From: a virus | Length of the DNA: 42,234 bases | IMG/VR virus record: IMGVR_UViG_3300017967_007425 | Location: 1-42,234 of that record | Reading direction: 5' to 3' (one strand) | In this document: positions 1 to 8,627 of the stretch, piece after piece | Numbering within the stretch: position 1 is the stretch's first letter | Layout of the letters: each line of letters opens with the position of its first letter | The notes under the pieces: generated by a model | The model's database searches: none | What the model saw: the letters and a program-made list of their open reading frames with translations, nothing else | What the model was told of the DNA's origin: nothing | Made by a program: the position numbers and the translations under genes

Positions 1-295
1 GGGACATTCTTCCACAAATCAAATCAACTGTTCCGGCTCCAGAGTCTCCTCTGCCGCCATATCCAGAAAAAACAGAAGACGGGCGATCTTTCCCGACTAC
101 TACATAAGCATTCGTTCCATTTTCCATTACCTTTTCCGCCTGTGCTTGTTCAAACAAAGGCATTGGTTCAGATACTCTAGAGCCTGCAATCCCTCTTCCA
201 TATTTATTGTTCAAATACGCAGGTGAAGATTCTAAATCTTTTTTCAATTCTTGCTTCAAGTTTTCTAAGCTTAGTGCTTTTTTGTATTTTGACAT
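1..295 (-). CDS. Conserved phage protein, 3' end cut by window edge
   Basis: The first 98 codons are visible and run off the left edge, so the C-terminus is unknown. The start ATG (293-295) has a GGAG box seven bases upstream. The N-terminus is a lysine-rich helix, and the later part is rich in Gly and Asp (GYGGRGDSGAGTVDL at about residues 77-91). I do not recognise a catalytic motif. It is directly downstream of the tail lysin, so a tail or baseplate role is possible, but that is only context. The reading frame is open throughout and has a good ribosome site, so the gene itself is secure. Confidence 0.75.
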   Translation of the reverse strand, partial: MSKYKKALSLENLKQELKKDLESSPAYLNNKYGRGIAGSRVSEPMPLFEQAQAEKVMENGTNAYVVVGKDRPSSVFSGYGGRGDSGAGTVDLICGRMS

Positions 296-326
296 TACGA
301 TTCTCCATTGTATAATTAGTGCAAAA

Positions 327-3248
327 TCACAATATTGTAATATGAACATGTTGCTGATAATATTCGACAGTTACACTACCGCCTTGTTCTTCTGCTGCCG
401 CCACAACAGCAGCAACAAACCTAGTTTCTAGCATCTGTTTTTTTGACAGCTTTGAGGCAGTCTCATAGCCAAACTCAACTTTAAGATGACTTCTCGTATG
501 TATATCGACAGCAGTACCATTACCATGTCCTCTGGCTCCCGGTTTAGAATACTTTTCCTGTACATGCTTTGAGTAAGCCGCAATAGCCAAATCTCTGGCA
601 TCGGCAGCTCCTGCTTTATGTCGCGCCCATTGATTAGCCACCTCGTTATTGTACCATGTATCCGCATAAAGATCTGTAATTCCGGAAGTTGATCCTTCCT
701 TGTCGCACTTTTCCCACATTAAACGAACTTGTGTCTCTACTGTCCTAAAAGTACCCGAAACTTTTACCTTGCCATGATTCGAATCTGCAATTATTGGATC
801 ATTCATTGGTATTTTAGCATAAAGTGCTGCCGAAAAGCGATTCATAAAATCGATAATAACATTTGACATCATCATACTTGAGCCAGCAGTCCAAGGCAAT
901 TCTTTATAATTGGGCAACTCATCGAATCTCATGGTTGGAGGCTCAACCATCATTCCAGCACCATTTGGCATAGGCATACCTCCACCGGGAAATGGAGTAC
1001 ATTGTAGCCCGGGCTTTCCATTGTTTTGAACTGCTGTAGCGTCTGCCGGAGTCTGGGAATTTGAGACGCTTAATGATGGATTATCATTTATTCCTGCGGT
1101 TGGTGTTCCAGATCCATCCAAGCCAGTAGGTAATTTAGCATTTCTATTCGCTCGTCGAGTATATTCTGTTGGCGTATCGATACCATTGTTCGCAGCTATT
1201 ACATTATCTGGGAATCGATAATTAGGATCCCCAATGCCTAGTGGATAGAATACAGCCATGTAAAGATCCATTGGAGTCGAATAGTTTGAATTCCTTCTTT
1301 TGTGAGGAAGCTCAAAATATCTTTGTACAAAATCCATCTGAGTTCTGGCATCAAGAGAACGTAAATAGCTAGTAGTTGTACCTAAATCTGTTGCTGCACC
1401 AGTACCAAATTGAATTAACCCAGTGTATCCCAATGAATTGGTGATACTTGGATCAAATGTACCGGCACTTTCAAAATTAATCAGATTCGCTAACCAATAA
1501 GGGTTTGTTCCAATATTTCTTGCAACCTGTACAATCTTATCAGCAAATCCAGCAGATTGTGGATAAGCAGTTGCTATTTCTTGTGCGTATTGTTGATCTG
1601 AAATATTCGAAGAACTTGTAGTGACAGATTGCTGGCTTGTGGTTGTTGAATTGTCAGAAGTTGGCTGTGCAGTAGAAGCTTCTGGTGCTGGAGTGGTTGT
1701 CTCTGTTGGAGTGGCTGCAGTAGTTACCGGATCTATAACGTTTGCTTTTTCTTCCTCTTCTACTGTCACTTTGCTATTTAGCAAGTTTTGCTTTTCTTCT
1801 TCAGTCAGCTCCATTTTTTCCCAAACTGTATGCATCATACTACCTTTGAGTCTAAAATAATTGTCGTACAGTACTTCACCAATACCAGTAACAACTTCCT
1901 CATCAATAATACTTGAAGTTCTTTCGCCATAAAGACATGGGTTTTGAGGAGATTTAAGAAAATTTACCCCATCTAGATAATAAGCTTGCCTTGTTATCGA
2001 AGGGCGATCAACAAGATCATAGATAGTTTCATCATCATAATTTCTAAAATCAAAATGATTATCCGAAGCGTATATAAAATCTATCTTCAAGCTTTCTTCA
2101 TCTTCATTGGCAAAAAAATCATAATTTACTGTTCTCTCTGTTATATAGCCATAAAACTCTATCGATAATGAATTGGTATTATTATAGATCGTATCATTAA
2201 TTGTCATTATTTGTTCAATTGTTTCATCAAAATATTGATACATGACGTAGTCCAAAGGAACTAGTTTTCCTATTTCTATTAGAAAAATAAAATTGTCAAA
2301 AAATTTATCATAACTTTGCTTTATCATGACTCCTATCTTAATGCCCAAACTAAAACATTCTTGCAAAACCGCAATTAAACGATCAGTGTCTTTAATGGTT
2401 CTATTTCCATCCGCTATTGTAATACATACATTAAAAACTTCTTTTCTAGTGAGAATCTCTTTTGTTTCTGCTGGGCTTTGAAACTCTTTTATACTGTTAA
2501 ACTCATCAATCGAAACCAAATACAAGGCTCTTTGAGCTCTAGTGATCTTGTCTTGCCTCTCTTGCTCTTCTATAGATTCTTGTTCTTCCTTAGATATTGG
2601 CTCTTCAATTCCTTCTGTTACTCCTTCTATCGCCGGATCATTTGTTTTCTCGGCTTCTGTAGGGTTTGTTTGTTGAGAATCTCCTGTTGGCTGAGTCAAG
2701 TTAAGCGGAGGAGCTGCAGCTTTTAAAGCATCGGCAGTCTTACAAACTCCACCGCCAGCAGGAGGTGCCGAACTATTTACATTCGCAACAACTTGGGCTC
2801 CTGTAAAATTATTCTTATCTTGAAAATCAATTGTAACAATATCGCCAACCTCTGGTATTGCTTTATCTTTCATCAATATCGCCTTTGGATGTCGGTTGAT
2901 CGCATCATAATCTTCAGAATCGACTGGCTCAGGTAAGTGTGCATGCAACTCTGGTATTCTAAATCTTATCTCTACATAATCCGGGATCACTCCCTTTTCT
3001 TTTTTAAGATAGGACATCATTGGATTTTTCCAAAGTATATTATCAATAGGCTTATCTTTGATGACTTCCAATACAACAGCATTCATCTGCCCTACCTGTT
3101 CAAAAGCATCTGCTGTGTGCTTATCTCTGATATTCTTTTTCAGTTCATGAAAAATAGATTGCCTAGAGCGATCAGAAAATGATCTTCTTGCATTCTTTGG
3201 TGATATTTGATTTAGTTCTCCAACCGGTGGTATAAACTTTGACGACAT
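327..3248 (-). CDS. Baseplate-hub/tail lysin with transglycosylase-like and M15 peptidase-like domains
   Basis: This 973-residue protein probably sits in the tail tip and opens the cell wall during DNA entry. Residues about 90-160 look like a small beta-barrel (PEVGDIVTIDF), as in gp5-type hub proteins. A Thr/Ser/Pro-rich linker spans about 505-550. Residues 553-705 resemble a soluble lytic transglycosylase or lysozyme fold, with candidate catalytic Glu593 in LINFESAG and the GYTGLIQFG motif. The C-terminus resembles a D-Ala-D-Ala-type M15 peptidase, with GHGNGTAVDIH (His908, Asp915) and QQHVHI (His967, His969) as zinc ligands. Two different hydrolases in one chain would cut both glycan strands and peptide stems. 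The gene starts three bases after the small coiled-coil gene upstream. Confidence 0.8.
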   Translation of the reverse strand: MSSKFIPPVGELNQISPKNARRSFSDRSRQSIFHELKKNIRDKHTADAFEQVGQMNAVVLEVIKDKPIDNILWKNPMMSYLKKEKGVIPDYVEIRFRIPELHAHLPEPVDSEDYDAINRHPKAILMKDKAIPEVGDIVTIDFQDKNNFTGAQVVANVNSSAPPAGGGVCKTADALKAAAPPLNLTQPTGDSQQTNPTEAEKTNDPAIEGVTEGIEEPISKEEQESIEEQERQDKITRAQRALYLVSIDEFNSIKEFQSPAETKEILTRKEVFNVCITIADGNRTIKDTDRLIAVLQECFSLGIKIGVMIKQSYDKFFDNFIFLIEIGKLVPLDYVMYQYFDETIEQIMTINDTIYNNTNSLSIEFYGYITERTVNYDFFANEDEESLKIDFIYASDNHFDFRNYDDETIYDLVDRPSITRQAYYLDGVNFLKSPQNPCLYGERTSSIIDEEVVTGIGEVLYDNYFRLKGSMMHTVWEKMELTEEEKQNLLNSKVTVEEEEKANVIDPVTTAATPTETTTPAPEASTAQPTSDNSTTTSQQSVTTSSSNISDQQYAQEIATAYPQSAGFADKIVQVARNIGTNPYWLANLINFESAGTFDPSITNSLGYTGLIQFGTGAATDLGTTTSYLRSLDARTQMDFVQRYFELPHKRRNSNYSTPMDLYMAVFYPLGIGDPNYRFPDNVIAANNGIDTPTEYTRRANRNAKLPTGLDGSGTPTAGINDNPSLSVSNSQTPADATAVQNNGKPGLQCTPFPGGGMPMPNGAGMMVEPPTMRFDELPNYKELPWTAGSSMMMSNVIIDFMNRFSAALYAKIPMNDPIIADSNHGKVKVSGTFRTVETQVRLMWEKCDKEGSTSGITDLYADTWYNNEVANQWARHKAGAADARDLAIAAYSKHVQEKYSKPGARGHGNGTAVDIHTRSHLKVEFGYETASKLSKKQMLETRFVAAVVAAAEEQGGSVTVEYYQQHVHITIL

Positions 3249-3251
3249 TCA

Positions 3252-3554
3252 TTAATCCTCCTTATCTTTATCCTGGATCATATCGTAAATGTCATCTTTG
3301 TCATTTCCAGAAAAAGAAAACATTGAATCTTTCTTTTCGTTTTTTTGTACTAGTGCAGCTATCTTGACTAACTGCTCGTTTGATCTCTGAAGTGTTTCAA
3401 CATATTTCGCCGCTGCCAGTGACACTTCTTTATGTGCATGTTCGCTTTGCCCTGCAATAACAATAAGATCGCTCAACAATTCTTGGGTTGTTTCACGATC
3501 TTTTCTAATGTTTTCAACAGCTTCTTCTAATAATTTATTTAATTTTTTGGACAC
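3252..3554 (-). CDS. Small helical protein of unknown function
   Basis: This 100-residue protein is predicted by eye to be almost wholly alpha-helical, with long heptad-like stretches (ENIRKDRETTQELLSDL) and an acidic, Asp/Lys-rich tail (DKDDIYDMIQDKDKED). No catalytic motif is visible. Its start overlaps the stop of the late sigma factor gene by one base, so the two are co-translated. It could be a sigma partner or a tail assembly factor, but the sequence gives no proof. Confidence 0.7.
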   Translation of the reverse strand: MSKKLNKLLEEAVENIRKDRETTQELLSDLIVIAGQSEHAHKEVSLAAAKYVETLQRSNEQLVKIAALVQKNEKKDSMFSFSGNDKDDIYDMIQDKDKED

Positions 3555-4243
3555 TACTCTTCACCATTCTCATACCTTTTTTTGAAATCTTCGTATTTCT
3601 CTCTCATTTTTGAAAGTTGAGCAACGATCTGTTTTGTGTTTAATCCAGTTATTTCTCTAAGGTATAAGTAAATAGCCTTTTTATTAAATATTTCTATCTT
3701 GTCTGCATTGTCAATAAGAGTATTGATAGCGTCATATACTTTTCTTTCATTTGGGCGCATTGAGATAGACTCCCAAGAAGAAATTTCATCTTTAAGTAAA
3801 TTCATGAATTCTTGTCTTTCCGAGTTTTCATGATATACATCTTCAGAGCCAGGCTCAAACCCTGCTTCTATTTGCCCTTCAAGCGAAGTTTCTCTTTGGT
3901 TTTTCTTTTTGTTTTTCTTTACTTGCGCTATAAACCAATTCTTTGTAATAACCGAGAAATAGGAAAAAGCTTTGTGTCCTTTTTCTGGCTTAAACTTATG
4001 CAAAATAGTCACCAACATAACCTTACAATCCTGTTGTAATTCAGTAATGTTTGGTAAAGTTGTGAACTTGTATGTATATACAATTTTATCCACCATCTCA
4101 TTTAGGGCAGGGTGGATTAGTGTTTCATAAAGTTCAGATTTTCTTTTTGAATCTGTATTTGGATCATTGAATTCAATGATCGCATTTTCATGCACTTTAG
4201 TAAAGTACATTCTTTTTGTTCTAGGCTTCTTCTGGTTTGTCAT
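3554..4243 (-). CDS. Late-transcription sigma factor, T4 gp55-like
   Basis: This 229-residue protein resembles T4 gp55, the small sigma factor that directs host RNA polymerase to late promoters. The supporting segment is about residues 82-116, where FKPEKGHKAFSYFSVITKN and WFIAQVKKNKKK match the sigma region-2-like block conserved in gp55 homologues (aromatic-rich helix followed by a basic stretch). The rest is helical and charged. It is somewhat longer than T4 gp55 (about 185 residues). The start at 4243 is supported by GAGGAAG upstream and overlaps the previous gene by 23 bases. It sits in the operon led by the promoter at 5023-5050, a sensible order if that promoter acts before late genes. 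Confidence 0.75.
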   Translation of the reverse strand: MTNQKKPRTKRMYFTKVHENAIIEFNDPNTDSKRKSELYETLIHPALNEMVDKIVYTYKFTTLPNITELQQDCKVMLVTILHKFKPEKGHKAFSYFSVITKNWFIAQVKKNKKKNQRETSLEGQIEAGFEPGSEDVYHENSERQEFMNLLKDEISSWESISMRPNERKVYDAINTLIDNADKIEIFNKKAIYLYLREITGLNTKQIVAQLSKMREKYEDFKKRYENGEE

Positions 4244-4532
4244 CTATTTCTTCCTCCAATTCATCTTCAAATACAACCATCACTTGAGAATATTTTTCAA
4301 TATCTCCTGCTAATCTTTTCATATGCTGAATAAGGGCGGTGATTGTTGGATCTCCATAGAAGGATTCGACTTTGTTTATAGCCCTTAAATGAGTAGCAAA
4401 TTCGAGCAACTTATCTTTCAATTCATAGAATTGATCTTCCATAGATATTAAGTTCTTCAAAAGTTTATAAATATACCACCCCAAAAGAGCATTGATGAGG
4501 ATTGAAAATCCTAATATAAAATATAAAATCAT
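4221..4532 (-). CDS. Small membrane-anchored coiled-coil protein
   Basis: The protein has 103 residues. Residues 1-27 form one hydrophobic membrane span (ILYFILGFSILINALLGWYI). A charged helical region follows, with an acidic tail (EDELEEEIDDKPEEA). The expected topology is a single inner-membrane anchor with a cytoplasmic helical domain. Function is unknown. It overlaps the zinc-ribbon gene upstream by four bases and the sigma factor gene downstream by 23 bases, so it belongs to the same operon. Confidence 0.7.
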   Translation of the reverse strand: MILYFILGFSILINALLGWYIYKLLKNLISMEDQFYELKDKLLEFATHLRAINKVESFYGDPTITALIQHMKRLAGDIEKYSQVMVVFEDELEEEIDDKPEEA

Positions 4533-4780
4533 AATTTAAAATTCCTGTCAATATTCTTTTTGTATTCCTTTACTTCTCTTTTTGTTTCTTCGATTGTACG
4601 ATTGACTACATCACCAACTCTTTCTGTTGGAGTATTGATCTTTGTTTCCCCAAGCAAAGCAGGAATACGAACGACAGAAGGAGCATCACAAACATTACAA
4701 TTCGTGTGCTCCTCAGTCATTCCATGCCAAACTTCATATTCGCTCTCACAAGCGTTACAGCAGTATGAATACTTCGGCAT
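4529..4780 (-). CDS. FmdB-type zinc-ribbon protein
   Basis: This is an 83-residue protein. Its N-terminal half matches the FmdB regulatory zinc-ribbon pattern: MPKYSYCCNACESEYEVW followed by a second Cys pair (CNVCDAP), giving two CxxC knuckles that would bind one zinc ion, with the typical Tyr and Glu residues between them. The C-terminus is a charged helix ending in KNIDRNFKL. FmdB-like proteins are common in bacteria and phages, and their targets are mostly unknown. The start ATG overlaps the upstream stop (TAATG). Confidence 0.8.
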   Translation of the reverse strand: MPKYSYCCNACESEYEVWHGMTEEHTNCNVCDAPSVVRIPALLGETKINTPTERVGDVVNRTIEETKREVKEYKKNIDRNFKL

Positions 4781-5001
4781 TATTGTACACTCGTCTCAAT
4801 TGTTCCACCTTCGGGTTGATTTTGAGTTCTCAAAATAGGTGGATTCATCACGATCACGCCTTCAGTTGGGTGTACAGTCAACTTCAAGCCCTTAAGGACG
4901 GGTACAATGTCAGTTTGATTAAGAAGGCTATTTTGTAAAGCCATCATAATTGCTGCTAATGCTTGATCAGATAAATGTGTAGTTTGAACTTCATTGCTCA
5001 T
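4780..5001 (-). CDS. Small protein, first gene after promoter
   Basis: This 73-residue protein has no recognisable domain (LSDQALAAIMMALQNSLLNQ in the N-terminal half, then a possible beta-hairpin). It is the first reading frame after the promoter-like element at 5023-5050, and has a strong AAAAGGAG ribosome site. It leads the operon that continues through the zinc-ribbon, membrane, sigma factor and tail-lysin genes. Confidence 0.7.
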   Translation of the reverse strand: MSNEVQTTHLSDQALAAIMMALQNSLLNQTDIVPVLKGLKLTVHPTEGVIVMNPPILRTQNQPEGGTIETSVQ

Positions 5002-5022
5002 ATTATTTCTCCTTTTAATTAT

Positions 5023-5050
5023 TATACGATTTAGGTGTTGGTTTTATTCA
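5023..5050 (-). promoter_or_regulatory. Phage promoter element P1 (TGAATA-N16-CGTATA)
   Basis: On the minus strand TGAATA is followed by 16 bases and CGTATAAT, ending 22 bases before the ATG at 5001. It overlaps the 3' end of the methyltransferase gene. It would start the operon containing the late sigma factor. Confidence 0.7.
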
Positions 5051-6224
5051 CTTTTTCTTTACCAAATAAACAAATTAAATTATCTCTATCGCCTCTAATC
5101 GTTTTAATTTTTTTAGATATCTCATCATAAAAATTCCAAGCGAGTATCAAAATATCTAAATCTTCATCCCAATTAGCTAATCTTTCTAGCCCTACGATAG
5201 GTATATCTAGTTTAGGTATCGATTTACCAATTTTAAGTTTGTTTTCATCTACAACATACTCCGGAGTTATATTAAGTGAATGCAGAGCCACCACACCTTT
5301 TGCAGCCGCCCCAAATGCAACCAAAGGGTTAGACGTCAGATTATCATAAAAACTGTTCTCAAGGGCGAATATGCTGCTCTGAAATGTGTCATAAAGTTCT
5401 ATCCCATATCTTCCAGACTCTATTTCTTGTTGTATACGTTTTTGGAGTCTGTCAGTTTTATAATCTTCCATGCTGATTATAAATACATAAGATTTTCCAT
5501 GGATTTCCGGAAGTATTATATCATTGACAAACAATCCAACTCTAGAACAAACTGCTTGCATAGATCTAACACTAAAAAAGGATAGATGTTCATGATAGAC
5601 TGTGTCAAACTGACGTTCTTCAACCATATCTCTTTGGCTAGTTTGGATAACTATTTTACCACCGACTGCAAGATTTTTCTTACATTCTAACAAGAACTGT
5701 TTAGGATTTGGGACATGAGCAAAAACATTTAATGCCGTGATGAAATCAAACTTACAGTCGAACCCAATATCATCCGATCCAAAGAAGCTTACATACGTAT
5801 TAATTCCTTTCTTTTTTGCTAATGGTTCTAGATTTTCAGCCGGATCGACTCCATACAAATCCCATCCATATTTGTTAAACTTATCTAAAAACGTACCGTC
5901 GTTACTGGCAATGTCTAAGATTTTGGCACTTTTGTCGTCGAACATGTTATATAAAATGCCTGATAAGTATTCACAATAGTCGTGCATTGTCTTAGAAGTA
6001 CCAGTAACATAGTAATAATCTTTAAACAACATTTCTGGCTCAACTGAAACAGATAACTGGGAATGCCAACAGTTTCCACACACATTTACGCTCAGTGGTG
6101 CTTGGTAGTATTCATCACTAAAATTTGATACAAGGTTGTTTGCTAATGGCTGTTCACCTAAATCTAAAAACTTTTTCATCTTATTGCTTCCACAGCAAAG
6201 ACATTCGCTTAATTTTTTATGCAT
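5031..6224 (-). CDS. SAM-dependent sugar C-methyltransferase family protein
   Basis: This looks like a three-domain methyltransferase of the type that modifies nucleotide sugars (NovU/TylCIII family). The N-terminal zinc-binding part has CLCCGS and a later CGNCWHS pair. The middle has a class I Rossmann fold with ILDIASNDGTFLDKF as the SAM-binding loop. The C-terminal part (VAFGAAAKG, VDENKLKIGKSIPKLDIPI) matches the family's extra Rossmann domain. I place the start at 6224 (MHKKLSECLCC), because GGGAGAAAAGAAT precedes it; a longer frame from 6290 would overlap the previous gene by 74 bases. It is the last gene of the glycan cluster and would methylate a sugar precursor. Confidence 0.8.
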   Translation of the reverse strand: MHKKLSECLCCGSNKMKKFLDLGEQPLANNLVSNFSDEYYQAPLSVNVCGNCWHSQLSVSVEPEMLFKDYYYVTGTSKTMHDYCEYLSGILYNMFDDKSAKILDIASNDGTFLDKFNKYGWDLYGVDPAENLEPLAKKKGINTYVSFFGSDDIGFDCKFDFITALNVFAHVPNPKQFLLECKKNLAVGGKIVIQTSQRDMVEERQFDTVYHEHLSFFSVRSMQAVCSRVGLFVNDIILPEIHGKSYVFIISMEDYKTDRLQKRIQQEIESGRYGIELYDTFQSSIFALENSFYDNLTSNPLVAFGAAAKGVVALHSLNITPEYVVDENKLKIGKSIPKLDIPIVGLERLANWDEDLDILILAWNFYDEISKKIKTIRGDRDNLICLFGKEKVNKTNT

Positions 6225-6882
6225 ATTCTTTTCTCCCAATAGTCTGAAATGTTCCACCAAATTGTTGAACACGATAGACAGATCGATCATATGAAATTTT
6301 CATCCCACCTCTAGGATTTGGATGAAGCCAGTTTCCCTCTCCGTTCTGTTCAAAGACAGAATGTCTCACATTATCAGGCGCATAAGGATCAATTCCAGTT
6401 GTCTTAAATGATGTAAATCCTTCATCTAGAAGCCATGCAACCGCTGTCTCACCCGAACTGATCACAGAGTACATCCTAACATCCTCTGTTTCTGGATAAG
6501 GGTGGAAATTAAATGTGTAATTAAACACATTGATGTGTTTCGGAAGTGTATCTTTAATCAAGTCATACGCCAAAGTATCACCTTTATTTTCTAGGTTGAA
6601 TCTTAGTGGTATGATAAGGTTTTCAATCTTATCAAAATAATTTGGTATTTTTAAAAACTGCTCATATATGTACAAATCTCCTAAAAATTGAAAATTAATT
6701 CGATCCGTCATTCTACCAGAAGTATTGAGACAACACGTATACATTGAATCATCCGCCTTTACATATCTGCATGTCGGCCCTTTGCCAATTAATACAATCT
6801 CTTTGTTTCTGTCATATTCACTAGGCAACTGCTTCTTTACATCTCTTTTTCCTTTTGGTGTTCTTAGCCAATTCATTGACAC
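6217..6882 (-). CDS. Sialyltransferase-like / MptE-like glycan protein
   Basis: This 221-residue protein begins its fold with IVLIGKGPTCRYV, which resembles the GNGPS nucleotide-binding loop of GT42 sialyltransferases and MptE-like (DUF115) proteins. A later segment, SSGETAVAWLLDEGFTSFKT followed by GIDPYA, matches the conserved GxxA...GID region of those families. Given the CMP-sugar synthetase gene nearby, a transferase using a CMP-activated sugar is plausible. It overlaps the methyltransferase start by eight bases and the HAD gene by ten. The family call is moderate; the activity is inference. Confidence 0.5.
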   Translation of the reverse strand: MSMNWLRTPKGKRDVKKQLPSEYDRNKEIVLIGKGPTCRYVKADDSMYTCCLNTSGRMTDRINFQFLGDLYIYEQFLKIPNYFDKIENLIIPLRFNLENKGDTLAYDLIKDTLPKHINVFNYTFNFHPYPETEDVRMYSVISSGETAVAWLLDEGFTSFKTTGIDPYAPDNVRHSVFEQNGEGNWLHPNPRGGMKISYDRSVYRVQQFGGTFQTIGRKEYA

Positions 6883-7265
6883 ACCTCCTGTAATATTTCA
6901 CTCCAATTGTTGTCATACTTTATAGCCTTGTCGTCAATGTAATATTTTGCTCTAGGTTTTTCATATGTAATGTAATCAATGTACTTTATTACGTCATGTT
7001 TTTCTAGCCACTCTTTAACCAATTCCATACCAGTCATGCCATTTACTAAAGGACGATCTGGACGTGCCTTTGCTGTGAATATAATTACATTGTATTGTTC
7101 TGATAGTTTCTTTAATGCTTCTAGAGATCCGGGCAGTGGATCGCCATAGCATGTACCATCCCCCCAGCCTTTAAAGTCGTGAATTACGCCATCGAAATCT
7201 ACAGCAATATTTATCTTTTCGTGCTCGAATCCCGGTGGCACATCTTGTTTTAAGAATTTACTCAT
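6873..7265 (-). CDS. HAD-superfamily phosphatase, small cap-less type
   Basis: This 130-residue protein carries HAD motif I (AVDFDGVIHDF, nucleophile Asp and acid Asp), motif II (IIFTAK) and a C-terminal acidic motif IV (YYIDDKA). It has no room for a cap domain, so the substrate is probably a small exposed phosphate such as a sugar phosphate. It sits between the SIS isomerase and the sialyltransferase-like gene. In heptose or related pathways an isomerase, a phosphatase and a nucleotidyltransferase work in series. The specific substrate cannot be read from the sequence. Confidence 0.8.
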   Translation of the reverse strand: MSKFLKQDVPPGFEHEKINIAVDFDGVIHDFKGWGDGTCYGDPLPGSLEALKKLSEQYNVIIFTAKARPDRPLVNGMTGMELVKEWLEKHDVIKYIDYITYEKPRAKYYIDDKAIKYDNNWSEILQEVCQ

Positions 7266-7873
7266 CTTCCCTCCAGTTTTTTGATTTCATTCATTCTTTG
7301 TTTTGCTTTTCCGCCAATCGAAGGACAAGGATATCCAGCGGCATGTATCAACTGATAAAACATCATTGTCGACATCACCTCTGAAGTGTGATAGTATATC
7401 ACATCTTGATTAATAAAATTAATTTGATCAACTTTCTCTTTTTTCTCTTGAGCACATATCATATGACATTTACAGCCTCTTTCGGCTGCCATACTAAGGG
7501 CATTGACTAAACTAAAAGAAGATGCCCCATTTACCGAACATGACATTCCTAAAATCAATACTCTTTTTGGATCTAAAAATCTTAATCGTTGTTCGATCCA
7601 TTTAGCAAACCAAACCTCAAAAGAGTTGTCTGATATGATGCTGGTTGCCACAATCCCAGATCCGGGACATATAGCATTCTTATTTGTTAATCTAGAGATA
7701 TCTACTGCTGCATGATCAGCGATTGACATATTACCTCCGTTTCCGACAATGAAAACATGATCCAGATTATTAAAATCATTTTCTAGTTTTATCCATTCGT
7801 CTGAATTCATAAGTTTGTTGAATTTTTCTTGTAGGTTTTCCATATCAACTATAGTTCTATTATTTTTTGTCAT
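7262..7873 (-). CDS. SIS-domain isomerase, GmhA-like
   Basis: This 203-residue protein has a SIS sugar-phosphate-binding domain. VFIVGNGGNMSIADHAAVD matches the phosphoheptose isomerase (GmhA) signature, and the C-terminal HAAGYPCPSIG resembles the GmhA tail. GmhA converts sedoheptulose 7-phosphate to a heptose 7-phosphate. An HldE-like nucleotidyltransferase lies at 21456-21881, so a partial heptose route is possible. The usual length is about 190-200 residues. The start at 7873 has AAGGAG ten bases upstream. Use of another ketose phosphate is possible. Confidence 0.75.
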   Translation of the reverse strand: MTKNNRTIVDMENLQEKFNKLMNSDEWIKLENDFNNLDHVFIVGNGGNMSIADHAAVDISRLTNKNAICPGSGIVATSIISDNSFEVWFAKWIEQRLRFLDPKRVLILGMSCSVNGASSFSLVNALSMAAERGCKCHMICAQEKKEKVDQINFINQDVIYYHTSEVMSTMMFYQLIHAAGYPCPSIGGKAKQRMNEIKKLEGR

Positions 7874-7880
7874 CTTTTTT

Positions 7881-8627
7881 CTACTCCTTAAACGGCCATG
7901 TTGAATATCCCAAGCCAGATTCTAAAAATTTAATTTGCCATGGGGCATCGATTTCCATCATGGTGTCTTGTATATATGCCCCTATTCTATTTCCTAAAAA
8001 AGGAAAAGGAAGAAGCCCACTGTTTTCCACTATTGCACTCTTCTTAATTATCCAAAAGGATCCATTCATGAAATAAGTTTTTCCTGCAGAGTTTCTGTCG
8101 TTTGCAAGTTTACCTCTGAGATTGTTTTTTATAAAATCTTGATCGACTATAGTCTGCAACTCTCCATCTACAATCTTAAATGCTCGGAAAGGATTGAACA
8201 TAGTATATTCAGAAACTGCTTGAATAGAATCTAAGTCTGGATTGCTTAGCATCATGTTGATGGCATTATCCAAATCTATAGTTCTTGCTCCCAGCGTATT
8301 TCCAAAAAGCACAACTAGGTAATCACAATTCTCTCCAGTTAAACGTTCTATTTCTTCAATACCATGCAGCATTGTGTCTCTGTGAGATGAATCATCTTGA
8401 CACAGATACTCTGGGCGTTTGATAAACTTATATCCATATTTTGTGGCGTTTTGTTCGATAATGTCATAATCTGAGGATACGTAGACATCTTTAATCATTT
8501 CGCTATCCAAAGCATATAGAGTATTATGAAGATACAGAGGCTTCCCTTTGATTTCCATAATGTTTTTATTTGGAACAGATTTACTTCCGGCTCTAGCAGT
8601 TTGAAGAGCATAAAAATTCTTTTTCAT
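7881..8627 (-). CDS. Acylneuraminate/nonulosonate cytidylyltransferase (NeuA-like)
   Basis: This 248-residue enzyme should activate a sialic-acid-like or related keto sugar by transfer of CMP. The N-terminal LQTARAGSKSVPNKNIMEIK is the NeuA/KdsB nucleotide-binding loop, with the family's conserved Arg, Gly, Ser, Lys and Asn residues. VSSDYDIIEQNATKYG matches the next block. The length fits NeuA (about 220-240). It overlaps the reductase gene upstream by four bases and has a strong ribosome site (CAGGAG). No synthase (NeuB) for a nonulosonic acid is in the window, so the sugar would come from the host or from elsewhere in the phage genome. Confidence 0.8.
   Translation of the reverse strand: MKKNFYALQTARAGSKSVPNKNIMEIKGKPLYLHNTLYALDSEMIKDVYVSSDYDIIEQNATKYGYKFIKRPEYLCQDDSSHRDTMLHGIEEIERLTGENCDYLVVLFGNTLGARTIDLDNAINMMLSNPDLDSIQAVSEYTMFNPFRAFKIVDGELQTIVDQDFIKNNLRGKLANDRNSAGKTYFMNGSFWIIKKSAIVENSGLLPFPFLGNRIGAYIQDTMMEIDAPWQIKFLESGLGYSTWPFKE

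Noticed and set aside
5031-6290. Longer start for the methyltransferase
   Set aside because: It would overlap the previous gene by 74 bases, while the ATG at 6224 has a strong ribosome site and matches the family N-terminus.
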